Assembly (NCBI GenBank): GCA_964559435.1
Contig: CAZLHI010000011.1
Span: 1-64,000, forward strand
Direction: 5' to 3'
Length of the DNA stretch: 64,000 nt
DNA from: Hebobacterum sp964559435
GTDB taxonomy: Bacteria; Armatimonadota; Hebobacteria; Hebobacterales; Hebobacteraceae
Shown piece after piece: positions 43,363 through 51,879 of this stretch (position 1 is the first letter of the stretch; each line of letters begins with the position of its first letter). Under the pieces are notes generated by a model. The model ran no database searches and was not told the origin of the DNA. It saw only the letters and a program-made list of their open reading frames with translations. The position numbers were made by a program, and so were the translations under genes.

Positions 43363-44589
43363 ATGCCGACATCCCAACCCGCAGTGCGCGTCCTTCGGCA
43401 GGAAGACGTACCTACAGCCCTCGATCTAATCCGCCTGGCATGGCCGGAGATTCCCCGACCAGCCCAGGAACAGATGGTCGAGCGCGACCCCTGGCGCGCC
43501 CGCCAGCGGGCCTTCGGCGCCTTCGTGAAAGGGCGCCTCGTCGCGCAGGCCCGGTTTCACTACAGACCCGTCCGCCTCGGCAGCGCTGTGCTCAACATGG
43601 TCGGCGTCTGTGAGGTGACCACTCATCCCGACTTCCGCCGCCGCGGCATCGGCCATCGTGTGCTCAGAGCCGCGCTCGACTGGATGCGATCCGTGGATGT
43701 GCACTTCGTCATGCTCTACACGGGAGTTAACGGGTTCTATGCTCCTCTCGGCTGGGGCACCATCGATGTACCCATCTGGTATCTGCCAATTCGATCGGCG
43801 CCGAAAGTCGGTACGGGCAAGTATCGCGTCGCCCGTCTGCCGATACGCGAGTCCGTGTCCGGACTCGCGGACATCTATGAGCGGAGCTGCGGCCGCCACC
43901 CCATCTCGTTGATCCGCAGTGCTGAGTACTGGCGCCAGTGGCCTCATTGGGCGAGGGACAACCTCTGGTTTGGCGTGCTCGACGACGAGTGGTCGGTCGC
44001 CATGAAGGACGAGCAGATAGTCGCGTACGGGGGCTTGAACTGGTCCCTGAAGTACCAGGGGAGGATCAGCATTCATGAAGCCTGCGCTCTCCCGGGTCAT
44101 GAGGAGGCGCTGTTCGACGTATTCGATGACCTCGTCGCGCGCAGCAGCACGGCGAGCAAGGAACCCTTGGAGCTCAACCTCCCCGAAGACCACGCCTTCG
44201 TGAGACGCGTGGCTGCCCTAGCAGAGCGCGCATCGAACACAAGCGCAATGGTGCAGGTCCTCGACCTCCGCGGCTTACTGGAGACACTGGGGACGGAGAT
44301 CCGGCGACGCGCGGCGCGGTTGGCAGGCTCGATTCGCCTGAGGCTCGCCTCCCCTTTGGGGACCGCGACAGTGTCCGCCGGGCCCGCTGAGTTGGCGGTG
44401 TGTGACTCGCCTGCCGCAACCGAGGTCGAGCTGACGCCCGCTGGCCTTGGCTCGCTGCTGCTCGGTTTCAGGTCTGTGTCCGAACTGCGCGCGGCGGACC
44501 AGATCATCGTGCCGGGCGGGGCCGACGAGGCGCTGGAGCTGCTCTTTCCCTGTCTGCACTCCCATTACTGGCAGATAGATCACTTTTGA
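43363..44589 (+). CDS. Eis-like GNAT N-acetyltransferase with SCP2-type C-terminal domain
   Basis: The 408-residue protein starts ten bases after the zinc-ribbon stop. The N-terminal GNAT domain contains VCEVTTHPDFRRRGIGHRVL, which has the acetyl-CoA pyrophosphate-binding R/Q-x-x-G-x-G/A pattern, and VMLYTGVNGFYAPLGW. A second GNAT-like domain follows, and residues about 320-405 look like the SCP2 sterol-carrier-like domain, the three-domain plan of Eis-type enzymes. Eis relatives acetylate amines, including aminoglycosides in some species. The substrate here is unknown. Confidence 0.82.
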   Translation: MPTSQPAVRVLRQEDVPTALDLIRLAWPEIPRPAQEQMVERDPWRARQRAFGAFVKGRLVAQARFHYRPVRLGSAVLNMVGVCEVTTHPDFRRRGIGHRVLRAALDWMRSVDVHFVMLYTGVNGFYAPLGWGTIDVPIWYLPIRSAPKVGTGKYRVARLPIRESVSGLADIYERSCGRHPISLIRSAEYWRQWPHWARDNLWFGVLDDEWSVAMKDEQIVAYGGLNWSLKYQGRISIHEACALPGHEEALFDVFDDLVARSSTASKEPLELNLPEDHAFVRRVAALAERASNTSAMVQVLDLRGLLETLGTEIRRRAARLAGSIRLRLASPLGTATVSAGPAELAVCDSPAATEVELTPAGLGSLLLGFRSVSELRAADQIIVPGGADEALELLFPCLHSHYWQIDHF

Positions 44590-44744
44590 GACCTTTTGAG
44601 TCTGTTGCGCACCATGTCCTGATCTTCTTTGCAAGGCTTCGATTGTTTTCCGCCGAAGCTGAAGACAGCGTAGTGTTCGCGCTGTGATGGCAGCACAGAC
44701 CGGTCCCGACGAGACATGAGGCAATCACGGAGGTTGAGAATCCC

Positions 44745-45791
44745 ATGGCATCCAACCGGCCCGATCTTCCACAACGCAGACTGGGCAAGACTGATCTGCA
44801 CGTGACCGTGGTCGGATTCGGAGGCATTCCGATTCAGATTGTCCCCGAGAGTGTGGCGATCGCGGCCGTTCGCAAGGCCTATGACCTCGGGGTAAACTTC
44901 TTCGACACCGCTCGGGGATACACGAACTCGGAGGAGCGGATAGGCAAGGCCCTCAAGGGGCGCGAGTGCTTCATTGCGACGAAATCCGGGAACCGAGAAG
45001 CGGAGGACATCTATCGGGACGTGGAGCGGTCCCTCGCCAACCTTCACAGGCGTCGGATCGACCTCTACCAACTGCACGGCATCAACAACGACGACGAGCT
45101 CGATAGCGTGCTGGCCCCGGGCGGGGCAGTCGAAGGGCTCCGGCGAGCACGCGATGAGGGGAAGGTGGCTCACATCGGTATCACGGGCCACCGGCGAGAA
45201 ACGCTCGTCAACGCTGTGAAGAGGTGCGACGACTTCGCCTCAGTGCAAGTGCCCTTCAACCTCGTGGAGGACGATATCCTCGACGACCTCGTGCCGCTCT
45301 GCGCCGAGCGGGACGTCGGCATCATCGCGATGAAGCCCGTCGGCGGGGGCAACTTCACCAATGCACCACTCGCCGTCAAATGGTGCATAGCTCAGCCCAT
45401 CACAGTCGCCATTCCCGGCATGGCCACCGCGAGAGAAGTCGAAGAGAACGTGGCGGCGGCCCAGGACCGTGAGCTGACGGCCGAGGAGCGAGCGGCCGTG
45501 GGTCGAATGCGGTCCGAGCTGAGCCAGCGCACTTGCCGTCGCTGCCGATATTGTGAGCCGTGTCCTCAGGGAGTGCAGATCACCTCACTCTTGCACGGGC
45601 GCTCGATCATAAGAAGGATGGGTGCAGCTCGCTGGAAGGAATGGGGAGCTGTCGATGTTATCGCCAGCGCTGACCTGTGCAGGGAGTGCCGGGAGTGTCT
45701 TGCAAAATGCCCGTATGAGCTGCCGATTCCAGAGCTCATCCGAGAGGCCGTATCCTACTACCGGACCGTGCCGGAGCTTACCGAGGACTGA
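44745..45791 (+). CDS. Aldo/keto reductase with C-terminal ferredoxin-like domain
   Basis: The 348-residue protein shows the AKR barrel: GVNFFDTARGYTNSEERIG (catalytic Asp and Tyr), FIATKSGNR (Lys), DLYQLHGIN (His) and a GIIAMKPVGGG late strand. The C-terminal 80 residues add CRRCRYCEPCPQG and CRECRECLAKCPY, enough cysteines for two [4Fe-4S] clusters. This AKR-ferredoxin fusion is common in anaerobes. The ATG has GGAGG about 15 bases upstream. It stands alone between the acetyltransferase and the rpmH cluster. Confidence 0.93.
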   Translation: MASNRPDLPQRRLGKTDLHVTVVGFGGIPIQIVPESVAIAAVRKAYDLGVNFFDTARGYTNSEERIGKALKGRECFIATKSGNREAEDIYRDVERSLANLHRRRIDLYQLHGINNDDELDSVLAPGGAVEGLRRARDEGKVAHIGITGHRRETLVNAVKRCDDFASVQVPFNLVEDDILDDLVPLCAERDVGIIAMKPVGGGNFTNAPLAVKWCIAQPITVAIPGMATAREVEENVAAAQDRELTAEERAAVGRMRSELSQRTCRRCRYCEPCPQGVQITSLLHGRSIIRRMGAARWKEWGAVDVIASADLCRECRECLAKCPYELPIPELIREAVSYYRTVPELTED

Positions 45792-45838
45792 TTCCTCACC
45801 GGGGCGCTCGCCCGCGGCCTGCCGACGGAGGGGAAGAC

Positions 45839-45867
45839 TTGTGCGCCCTCAGGACGTGTGCTATAAT
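45839..45867 (+). promoter_or_regulatory. Promoter of the rpmH-rnpA-yidD-yidC-jag operon
   Basis: TTGTGC (45839-45844) and a perfect TATAAT (45862-45867) are separated by 17 bases. They lie about 170 bases before rpmH. Confidence 0.65.
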
Positions 45868-46035
45868 CACCTGTGCAATGTGGCCTCGGCCGTCGACCGG
45901 CCGGGCTTCATTCTCTTAGGACTTCGTCGGGAGTCGGCGCGGGCGGGCAGGCCCGGGTCTGCTTGTCAGCTTGCCGAGCGCGCGGGCGACTGAGCAGTTG
46001 CACCTCGCCAAGCAGCTACTCTTAGGGAGGGCCCT

Positions 46036-46182
46036 GTGAAGCGCACCTACCAGCCAAAGCGAAGGAAGCGGGTGCGAACCCACGGATTCCGGCGGCGCAT
46101 GCGAACGGCAGCGGGGCGGAGAATCCTTCGCCGCCGGCGGAATAAGAGACGAGTACGCCTTGCGGTCGGACCCTCCCGGTAG
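46036..46182 (+). CDS. rpmH: Ribosomal protein bL34
   Basis: This 48-residue basic protein starts at a GTG with GGGAGG upstream and opens MKRTYQPKRRKRVRTHGFRR, the conserved L34 sequence, through MRTAAGRRILRRRRNKRR. It is a component of the large ribosomal subunit. It overlaps rnpA by 23 bases, the usual arrangement in bacteria. dnaA, which is often upstream, is not here; the upstream gene is an aldo/keto reductase. Confidence 0.97.
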   Translation: MKRTYQPKRRKRVRTHGFRRRMRTAAGRRILRRRRNKRRVRLAVGPSR

Positions 46183-46555
46183 GGCCGCCTTCTTGAACCG
46201 CCTCCGCCGCAAGAATGACATCCAGCGTGTCTTCCGAGAGGGCCGACGCTTTCACTCTCCGTCGGTTGTTCTCCACGCGCGTCCCCGCGCGGCGGACGAG
46301 GGCGCGCCGCGGGGCGTGCGGCTGACAGTTGTGGCGGGTCGGCAGTTCCCCACTGCTGTCGCCCGCAATCGCGCGCGCCGTGTTGTTCGAGAGGCAAGTC
46401 GCGTTTTGCTCCGAGATACGATGGCTGACTGGGACCTGCTGCTGGTGGCGCGAACCGAGGCGCTTGCGGAGACGCATCAGGAGCGCCTTCACAATCTCGC
46501 CGAGCTCTTCCAGAGCGCGGGCTTACTCGCGCATAGCATTGCGTCGCCGACATGA
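46160..46555 (+). CDS. rnpA: Ribonuclease P protein component
   Basis: The 131-residue protein has LRRKNDIQRVFREGRRF near the start and the RNR motif in VARNRARRVVREASRVL, both diagnostic of RnpA. It helps the catalytic RNA process tRNA 5' ends. The likely start is a TTG inside the 3' end of rpmH, which implies coupled translation. It overlaps yidD by four bases (ATGA). Confidence 0.95.
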   Translation: MRSDPPGRAAFLNRLRRKNDIQRVFREGRRFHSPSVVLHARPRAADEGAPRGVRLTVVAGRQFPTAVARNRARRVVREASRVLLRDTMADWDLLLVARTEALAETHQERLHNLAELFQSAGLLAHSIASPT

Positions 46556-46830
46556 GTGCTCAGGTCACGAAATCTGGTCCAGGCCGTGCCGCGCGCGGTG
46601 CCATCGCGCTGCTGCGCTTCTATCAGCGATTCCTCAGCAACCTGAAGCCCCCCACCTGTCGTTTCTACCCGTCGTGCTCTGAATACGGCCGCCAGGCGAT
46701 CGCGCACTGCGGGCTGCTTCGCGGCGGCCTGCTCGCCGCCTGGCGACTGGTGCGGTGCAACCCCTTCTCGGCCGGCGGATATGATCCGGGGCGGTGGTCC
46801 GACGAATCGGCAGAGGAGAGGGCCCAATGA
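46552..46830 (+). CDS. yidD: Membrane protein insertion efficiency factor
   Basis: The 92-residue protein has the YidD signature: FYQRFLSNLKPPTCRFYPSC, SEYGRQAIAHCG, then RCNPFSAGGYDP. It is thought to help YidC-mediated insertion at the inner membrane. Four-base overlaps on both sides join it to rnpA and yidC. Confidence 0.96.
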   Translation: MSAQVTKSGPGRAARGAIALLRFYQRFLSNLKPPTCRFYPSCSEYGRQAIAHCGLLRGGLLAAWRLVRCNPFSAGGYDPGRWSDESAEERAQ

Positions 46831-48215
46831 GAGGGTCGGCCCTGGTCATCACCCTCCTTCTGCTACCAGTGCTAGCGGGATGCATGGGCCGCGGGGTCCC
46901 ACTCCCCGAGCAGAGACGCGCGCCTTTGGCGCTGCAACTCGAAGAGATCGACCGTCTGGCCGCGGAAGGCGATCTGAGAAGCCGCGTCGATTCTCTCAAG
47001 CAGAGCTTGGCTCCCGTTGCCGACAGCAAAGATCGTAAGCTGCAAAGCGACGCAGCACGTCTTCGCCTTCTCATCGGCTACTGCTGGGAGCGGCTAGGCG
47101 AGTTCAGCGAGGCCGTGGACTGGTACAAGCAGGTGAGAGGCAGCCAGTACGAGTCTGTAGCCTACATGCGAATCGTCCAGGTATCCGAGCACCTGGCGGA
47201 GGCGGGTGCGGCCGATGACTCGGAGGTTTGGAGGAAACACGCTCTCGAGGCGCTCGATCGCGCGGTGTTCTACCCCGTGCAGTACGATTCCCGCACCGAG
47301 AAGCTGCGCGGGCCCTATGTGCTGCTGCGAACGCCGCCCGTGGGTACGGAGGGGATAGGCTACTGGAAGACTGATTGCGACATCCTCAAAGAAGCACGTA
47401 GGCGAGTCGACAAGTACTACCGTGAGCGGCTCATCTACCGGATCTTCGACTTCCTCGTGACCCTCTGCTCCCCGGCCGGAGAGAACGCGAGCTACCTGCT
47501 GGCCATCGTCGTGCTCGCTGTGCTTGCGAAGCTCATCACGACGCCGCTCTCGGCCGCGCAGTTTCGCAGCATGCAGGCCATGCAGCGAGTTCAGCCGCAG
47601 CTGAAGAAGCTGCAGGAGAAGCACAAGGGCGACAAGCAGCAGATGGCCAGGGCGCAGATGGAGCTGTTCAGGGAACACAAGGTCAACCCGCTGTCGAGCT
47701 GTCTTCCAATGCTCATCCAGATGCCCATCCTCATCTGGGTGTACTATGGCATCCGCTACTTCGTATACCGTTTCCAGAGCGTCCAGTTCCTCTACCTCGC
47801 CAGCCTGGCCAACCCCGACGTCATACCCATCGCCGGTCGGCTCTTGCCCGGACCCCTACTGCTGCTCTACGGCGTGAGCATGTATTTCTCTCAGAAGCTG
47901 ATCGCGACTCCCGCGGCCACCCCTGAGCAGCAGCAGCAGCAGAAGCTGATGGCCTACATGATGCCGGTGCTGCTGGTGTTGATTCTCAAGGACCTCCCGG
48001 CTGCCTTTATTCTCTACTGGTTCCTTCAGAACATCCTCATGACCGGGCATCAGTACCTGATCATGCGTACTCGGGCAACAGCCGTGCCCACGGACGCCAG
48101 CGGCCGATCGGAGCCGATGGCGGAACCGGCGTCGCCCGGATCGGGTCCCCCTAAACAGGCCATCGATAGGCTCTCGCGAGGAACTCGGCGGCGCAAGAAG
48201 AAGAGACGGAAGTAG
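46827..48215 (+). CDS. yidC: YidC-family membrane insertase with lipoprotein-type N-terminus
   Basis: The 462-residue protein has a conserved C-terminal insertase core of about 250 residues with five hydrophobic segments, including SAAQFRSMQAMQRVQPQLKK, then KVNPLSSCLPMLIQMPIL and a late FILYWFLQNIL. Its start is unusual: a lipobox (LLPVLAGC) near residue 20 and a helical, TPR-like stretch of about 170 residues replace the beta-sandwich P1 domain of proteobacterial YidC. The tail is Lys/Arg-rich (RRRKKKRRK), as in YidC forms that bind ribosomes. It is in the normal operon with yidD and jag. Confidence 0.93.
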   Translation: MRGSALVITLLLLPVLAGCMGRGVPLPEQRRAPLALQLEEIDRLAAEGDLRSRVDSLKQSLAPVADSKDRKLQSDAARLRLLIGYCWERLGEFSEAVDWYKQVRGSQYESVAYMRIVQVSEHLAEAGAADDSEVWRKHALEALDRAVFYPVQYDSRTEKLRGPYVLLRTPPVGTEGIGYWKTDCDILKEARRRVDKYYRERLIYRIFDFLVTLCSPAGENASYLLAIVVLAVLAKLITTPLSAAQFRSMQAMQRVQPQLKKLQEKHKGDKQQMARAQMELFREHKVNPLSSCLPMLIQMPILIWVYYGIRYFVYRFQSVQFLYLASLANPDVIPIAGRLLPGPLLLLYGVSMYFSQKLIATPAATPEQQQQQKLMAYMMPVLLVLILKDLPAAFILYWFLQNILMTGHQYLIMRTRATAVPTDASGRSEPMAEPASPGSGPPKQAIDRLSRGTRRRKKKRRK

Positions 48216-48263
48216 ACAGGCACCGCTTCGCCTCAGGGGTTTGTGGGATGTGGAGGCACGCTG

Positions 48264-48998
48264 ATGGAGTCAATCGAGCAGACGGGCAGAACCGTCGACG
48301 AAGCAGTCGAAGCAGCCCTGAGGGCACTCGGTGTTGCCCGCGATGAAGTAGACGTGGAGGTGCTGGCTGAGGAGAGCCGAGGCCTTCTGGGGATACTGGG
48401 CTACTCATCCGCCCGCGTCCGGGTCACCGTGAAGGAGAGGCCGGCGGAGCCCGAGGCGGTGCGGGCCGAGGCAGATGAGGCGCCGGCACACGAATTGCGG
48501 CCCACCGTCGCAGCGGTCGAAGAGCGCTCGGACCTGGCCGAGCGGGCGGTCGAGATACTCACCCGCGTCATCAGCCTGATGGGACTCGAGGGCGAGGTAG
48601 AGGTCACGAGCGAGGACGAGCAGTCGGTGGCGATCAACATCCGCAGCGACGAGGACCTCGGACTCCTCATTGGCAGGCAAGGCCAGACGCTGGCGGCTCT
48701 TCAGTTGATCGTGGCAATGATGGCCAACCGAGGGCTACCACCGGATCGGCGTAGGCGCATCATCCTTGACGCAGCGGGATACCGCGCGCGGCGCGACCGC
48801 ACCCTTCAGGGCATGGCGCGAAGTGCCGCCCAGCGGGCCAAGCGCAGCGGACGGCCCGTTACTCTCAGCTCCCTTAGTGCGAGGGAGCGGCGAGTGATCC
48901 ATCTGGCGCTCGCCGATGATCCGTCGGTGACAACGCGAAGCGAAGGTGAAGACCCGGATAGATCCATCATCATCACGGCCCGTCGGCGCACCAGATGA
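48264..48998 (+). CDS. jag: Jag/KhpB-type RNA-binding protein
   Basis: The 244-residue protein has a Jag-N domain (TVDEAVEAALRALGVARDEV, ending GLLGILGYSS), a KH domain with DLGLLIGRQGQTLAALQLIV, and an R3H-like end with SARERRVIHLALADDP. The start ATG at 48264 follows GGAGG. It is normally encoded right after yidC and binds RNA to affect cell-wall and division genes. A charged linker of about 45 residues joins Jag-N and KH. Confidence 0.94.
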   Translation: MESIEQTGRTVDEAVEAALRALGVARDEVDVEVLAEESRGLLGILGYSSARVRVTVKERPAEPEAVRAEADEAPAHELRPTVAAVEERSDLAERAVEILTRVISLMGLEGEVEVTSEDEQSVAINIRSDEDLGLLIGRQGQTLAALQLIVAMMANRGLPPDRRRRIILDAAGYRARRDRTLQGMARSAAQRAKRSGRPVTLSSLSARERRVIHLALADDPSVTTRSEGEDPDRSIIITARRRTR

Positions 48999-49070
48999 GC
49001 AGCAGCGGCAAGCAGTGAAAAGGAGCAACAGGCAGCCTCAGGCCGCCCCTTCGCTCCGCGGTCGTGCGTG

Positions 49071-49826
49071 TCATTCGAACTGGCTGTAGTACTCTTCTAC
49101 TGCCTCGAAGTCGACGGTCGAATCTGGCTCCTTGCCCAACCGCTGGTAGAGATCGCGCCGACCTCTCATGTCGGCGAGCAGCACAGCCCGGGCGTGCACG
49201 GCCACCTCCTCGGCCACCTCCAGCGGCACCACGACCACTCCGTCGTCGTCACACCCCACGATGTCTCTTGGCCGCACCTGCACGCCGCCGCAGCCGATGC
49301 GCGTTTCTGTCTCAACCACCTCGATACGTCCGGGTATGATTGTGCGGCCCCGCCTCCGAGCACACAGCGGAGTCTTCTGCAGTACGAGCTCAGCCGTGTC
49401 GCGCGCGTAGCCGTCTGTCACGATGCCGACAGCGCCCGCCGCGGTCATTGCCATGCTGTTGGCCGACCCCCAGAAGCCGACCTCTCGGGCGCCCCCCGTA
49501 TCGGTGACGATGACGTGTCCGGGACGGAGCGTGTCACCCGGCCCGATGTTCCCGACCTCTTCGAACCAGATGTCGTGGGCGTTCACGATCTCCTCGGTGC
49601 TGCTTAGCTGCCACATCGGCCGGTTCGCCGGAACGCACCTCATGGTGAGAGCAACACCCCAGAATTTCATCCCGAGCCAGACTGGCCGGATATCGGGGGA
49701 CATGAGGGTCAGATCGAAGTAAGCGATGCCATCGAGCGCGTCGCACACATCCACCACCCGGAGATACTTGTACAGCCTCTGCAACTCGAACGGATCCTGA
49801 CTGCTTCTCGACCCGGTCGCGCCCAT
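49071..49826 (-). CDS. RraA-like (HMG/CHA-aldolase superfamily) protein
   Basis: The 251-residue protein shares RraA landmarks: VVDVCDALDG near the start, DTGGAREVGFWGSANSMAM with the substrate loop, AGAVGIVTDGYARD with the metal-binding Asp, and a DDDGVVVVPLEVAEEVAVHA end. The family includes 4-hydroxy-4-methyl-2-oxoglutarate/4-carboxy-4-hydroxy-2-oxoadipate aldolases and the RNase E inhibitor. Its length favours the aldolase-like branch. I chose the ATG at 49826, with GAGGAGG upstream. Confidence 0.85.
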   Translation of the reverse strand: MGATGSRSSQDPFELQRLYKYLRVVDVCDALDGIAYFDLTLMSPDIRPVWLGMKFWGVALTMRCVPANRPMWQLSSTEEIVNAHDIWFEEVGNIGPGDTLRPGHVIVTDTGGAREVGFWGSANSMAMTAAGAVGIVTDGYARDTAELVLQKTPLCARRRGRTIIPGRIEVVETETRIGCGGVQVRPRDIVGCDDDGVVVVPLEVAEEVAVHARAVLLADMRGRRDLYQRLGKEPDSTVDFEAVEEYYSQFE

Positions 49827-50005
49827 GCTCAGCCTCCTCGCTGGAAGTCCCGCGTCCTCTTCGACGGCTATCTCCCTCCCTCCCCCGTCCCGCCCCGCCG
49901 CCGACAGCAACACGCCGGCCGGAGATGATATTATCGCCTCCGCTGATTGTCGGCCCACTATGCCTTGAATCACCTGAGGGGGCCGCGCACACGCACCTCG
50001 CCCCG

Positions 50006-50035
50006 TTGACATTGCCTGCGGGCCGACCGTACAAT
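50006..50035 (+). promoter_or_regulatory. Sigma70 promoter of groES
   Basis: A perfect TTGACA (50006-50011) is followed after 18 bases by TACAAT (50030-50035), 77 bases before the start codon. I see no CIRCE (HrcA) operator. Confidence 0.7.
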
Positions 50036-50111
50036 ACTCGGCGCCGGCTCAGGGGACGCCCGGCAGCAACGAGAACGACTCAGATGGAGAACTGCGAGGA
50101 GGACTGCTTCT

Positions 50112-50396
50112 ATGGTGAAGCCACTGGGTGATCGAGTGCTCGTGCGCCCGTCGGAAGAGGAAGAGACGACCGCCGCCGGGATCATGCTCCCCGATACAGC
50201 GCGCAAGAAGCCAACTGAAGGCGAGGTACTCGCGGTGGGAAGCGGCCGCGTATTGGACAACGGCAAGCGTGTACCCGTCTCCGTGAGAGCGGGGGAGACG
50301 ATCGTCTATTCGAAATACGCGGGCACAGAGGTAACGATCGAAGGAGAGGCTCTCATCATCATCGACGAAGACTCTATTCTCGCGGTGCGCGAATAG
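50112..50396 (+). CDS. groES: Co-chaperonin GroES
   Basis: The 94-residue protein starts MVKPLGDRVLVRPSEEEE, has the mobile loop ETTAAGIMLPDTARKKP and ends EGEALIIIDEDSILAV. It is a complete member of the 10-kDa chaperonin family and caps GroEL. GAGGAGG precedes the ATG. No groEL follows here; the next 400 bases hold hairpins only, so this groES is an orphan in this window. Confidence 0.96.
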   Translation: MVKPLGDRVLVRPSEEEETTAAGIMLPDTARKKPTEGEVLAVGSGRVLDNGKRVPVSVRAGETIVYSKYAGTEVTIEGEALIIIDEDSILAVRE

Positions 50397-50535
50397 CGAA
50401 CTCTCGACCTGCTTCTGTCGCGGTCCAGGGAGAACAGCCGAAACACTCCGATCATAACAGTGCTTTCACAACCTCACACCGCCGAGTGTTGTGAGAGCAT
50501 TGCTCTTCGCGCGGCTTGCGCGTCCAATTCCCAGT
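50397..50535. other. Intergenic region with a 12-base inverted repeat
   Basis: Near 50459-50503, TGCTTTCACAAC and GTTGTGAGAGCA form an 11-of-12 inverted repeat separated by about 15 bases. It may be a hairpin or a protein site. No gene is visible. Confidence 0.4.
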
Positions 50536-50536
50536 G

Positions 50537-50568
50537 CTCACGGCCGCTGCGATGAGCAGCGGCCGTTT
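50537..50568 (+). terminator. Hairpin terminator
   Basis: ACGGCCGCTGC and GCAGCGGCCGT flank a five-base loop, giving an 11-base-pair stem followed by TTCGCGTTTG. Confidence 0.7.
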
Positions 50569-50808
50569 CGCGTTTGCGCCGCGCGCGAACAACGATGGAG
50601 GACCAACTTTTTTGTGTGAAACGTGTTCGAATTGCAGGCAATAGTATGGCATATCGCGATGGAGTTAGTCGCGCGTACGCGCACGCGCGCCAGTGGCCAT
50701 AGAGGCGGTTCGGCCACTCACTAACGTGCCGCGCCGGAAGGGCCTGGACCCGGGTGTAGGCGATGCACACAAAGCATCCGCGGCGCGCAGGAAAGGGGGG
50801 CACGAGAG

Positions 50809-50928
50809 TTGCCCGCGAAAAGGAAGGCGGCAAAGAAAAAGACGAAGAAGAAGGCCGTGAAGAAGGCCAAGAAGAAGGCCAGGAAGAAGGCCAAGAAGAA
50901 GGCAGCGAAGAAGAGGAAGAGAAGGTAA
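50809..50928 (+). CDS. Small histone-H1-like Lys/Ala-rich basic protein
   Basis: A 39-residue frame from a TTG with AAGGGGGG upstream encodes almost only Lys, Arg and Ala, with repeats such as KKAKKKARKKAKKKAA. This resembles the tails of bacterial histone-H1-like DNA-compacting proteins. Third positions are strongly G/C and no other frame makes better protein. Two strong hairpins follow directly. It could instead be the tail of a larger lost protein. Confidence 0.55.
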   Translation: MPAKRKAAKKKTKKKAVKKAKKKARKKAKKKAAKKRKRR

Positions 50929-50941
50929 GCTGCCGCGCAAC

Positions 50942-51000
50942 GGCCGAGAGCAAGTCTCGGCCAAGAAGAAATCGGGCGAGGGGCCCTGCCCCTCGCCCGA
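50942..51000. terminator. Double hairpin terminator, bidirectional
   Basis: GGCCGAGA-N5-TCTCGGCC (50942-50962) is followed by a 13-base-pair stem, TCGGGCGAGGGGC-CCT-GCCCCTCGCCCGA (50972-51000). They lie between the basic-protein gene (+) and the M23 peptidase gene (-), which converge. Confidence 0.8.
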
Positions 51001-51015
51001 CCATATATGCACCCG

Positions 51016-51879
51016 CTAGAAAGCCGGGAGATCCATCCAGAAGAACGGATCAACGGCCTCCTGATAGGCATACACCGCGAAGTGGAGATGTGGTCCAGTG
51101 GCCACGCCTGTGGCCCCCACACGCCCGATGACTTGGCCCTGACGCACCTCCTCGCCCACGCTGACCGCGATATCGGACAGGTGGATATACAGCGAGGACA
51201 CCCCCTGGCCGTGGTCCAGAATGATGCTCTTGCCATGCAGGATGAACGACTCGTCGGCCAGGGAGACAACTCCGTCTGCGGCGGCCTTGACCGTAGTCCC
51301 CTCTGGGCATGCAATGTCAACGCCGCGATGACGATAACTGAATCGGCCATTGACGTAGCGCTGAAGGCCGAAGCTCGTGCTGATCCGCCCCTCTACGGGC
51401 ATCACGAAACTCCCATGCCATCGACGCTCCGCGCTGACGAGATCCAGCACCGCGCCAATCAGTTTTTTCTCTCGCTGGGTCTCCTTTGCCGAATACTTCC
51501 TCTCCTGGCTCTTCGACAACTTCAGATGCTGCACGTCGAACTCACGCGGCTGCACGTGCACCGGCAGAAACAGCTTCCCCATCCGTCCGTCGGTGTACTT
51601 CCAGTACAGCACAGCGTGAGTCTCGCTGGGTTTCGCCTTGAGTGACACCGGAAGCACGACCTCGAACATGTCCCCATTCGGCAGAAGCAGATACGATTCA
51701 CCAGACCATGAGCAGGCTGCTCGCAATAGTTCGCTCTCCGGCCGCATTTGCAGGAACATCACATCGCCAATGCGGGGACCAACTGGAACCAAAACAACAT
51801 CTGGGGCCGACTCGCCGAGCCCGGTGGCAACGGTTACCGCGAGTATCCCCACTGCTACGACTGTACCTATGTGCTTCAT
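51016..51879 (-). CDS. Exported M23 (LytM-type) metallopeptidase
   Basis: The 287-residue protein has a signal peptide (MKHIGTVVAVGILAVTVATG). The C-terminal M23 domain has HRGVDIACPEGTTVKAAADG, giving the HxxxD zinc ligands, and GPHLHFAVYAY, giving the HxH motif. A middle region of about 120 residues rich in beta strands and a charged helix precedes it. It should act on peptidoglycan cross-links in the periplasm. The ATG overlaps the upstream DUF2156 stop by four bases, so the two are co-translated. Confidence 0.92.
   Translation of the reverse strand: MKHIGTVVAVGILAVTVATGLGESAPDVVLVPVGPRIGDVMFLQMRPESELLRAACSWSGESYLLLPNGDMFEVVLPVSLKAKPSETHAVLYWKYTDGRMGKLFLPVHVQPREFDVQHLKLSKSQERKYSAKETQREKKLIGAVLDLVSAERRWHGSFVMPVEGRISTSFGLQRYVNGRFSYRHRGVDIACPEGTTVKAAADGVVSLADESFILHGKSIILDHGQGVSSLYIHLSDIAVSVGEEVRQGQVIGRVGATGVATGPHLHFAVYAYQEAVDPFFWMDLPAF

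Noticed and set aside
50459..50503. Possible CIRCE heat-shock operator near groES
   Set aside because: The inverted repeat lies after groES, not before it, and does not match TTAGCACTC-N9-GAGTGCTAA.
50763..51131. Glu-rich open frame overlapping the basic micro-protein
   Set aside because: The Glu/Gly repeats arise from reading the Lys/Ala codons in another frame. It runs through two strong terminator hairpins and into the antisense of the M23 gene.
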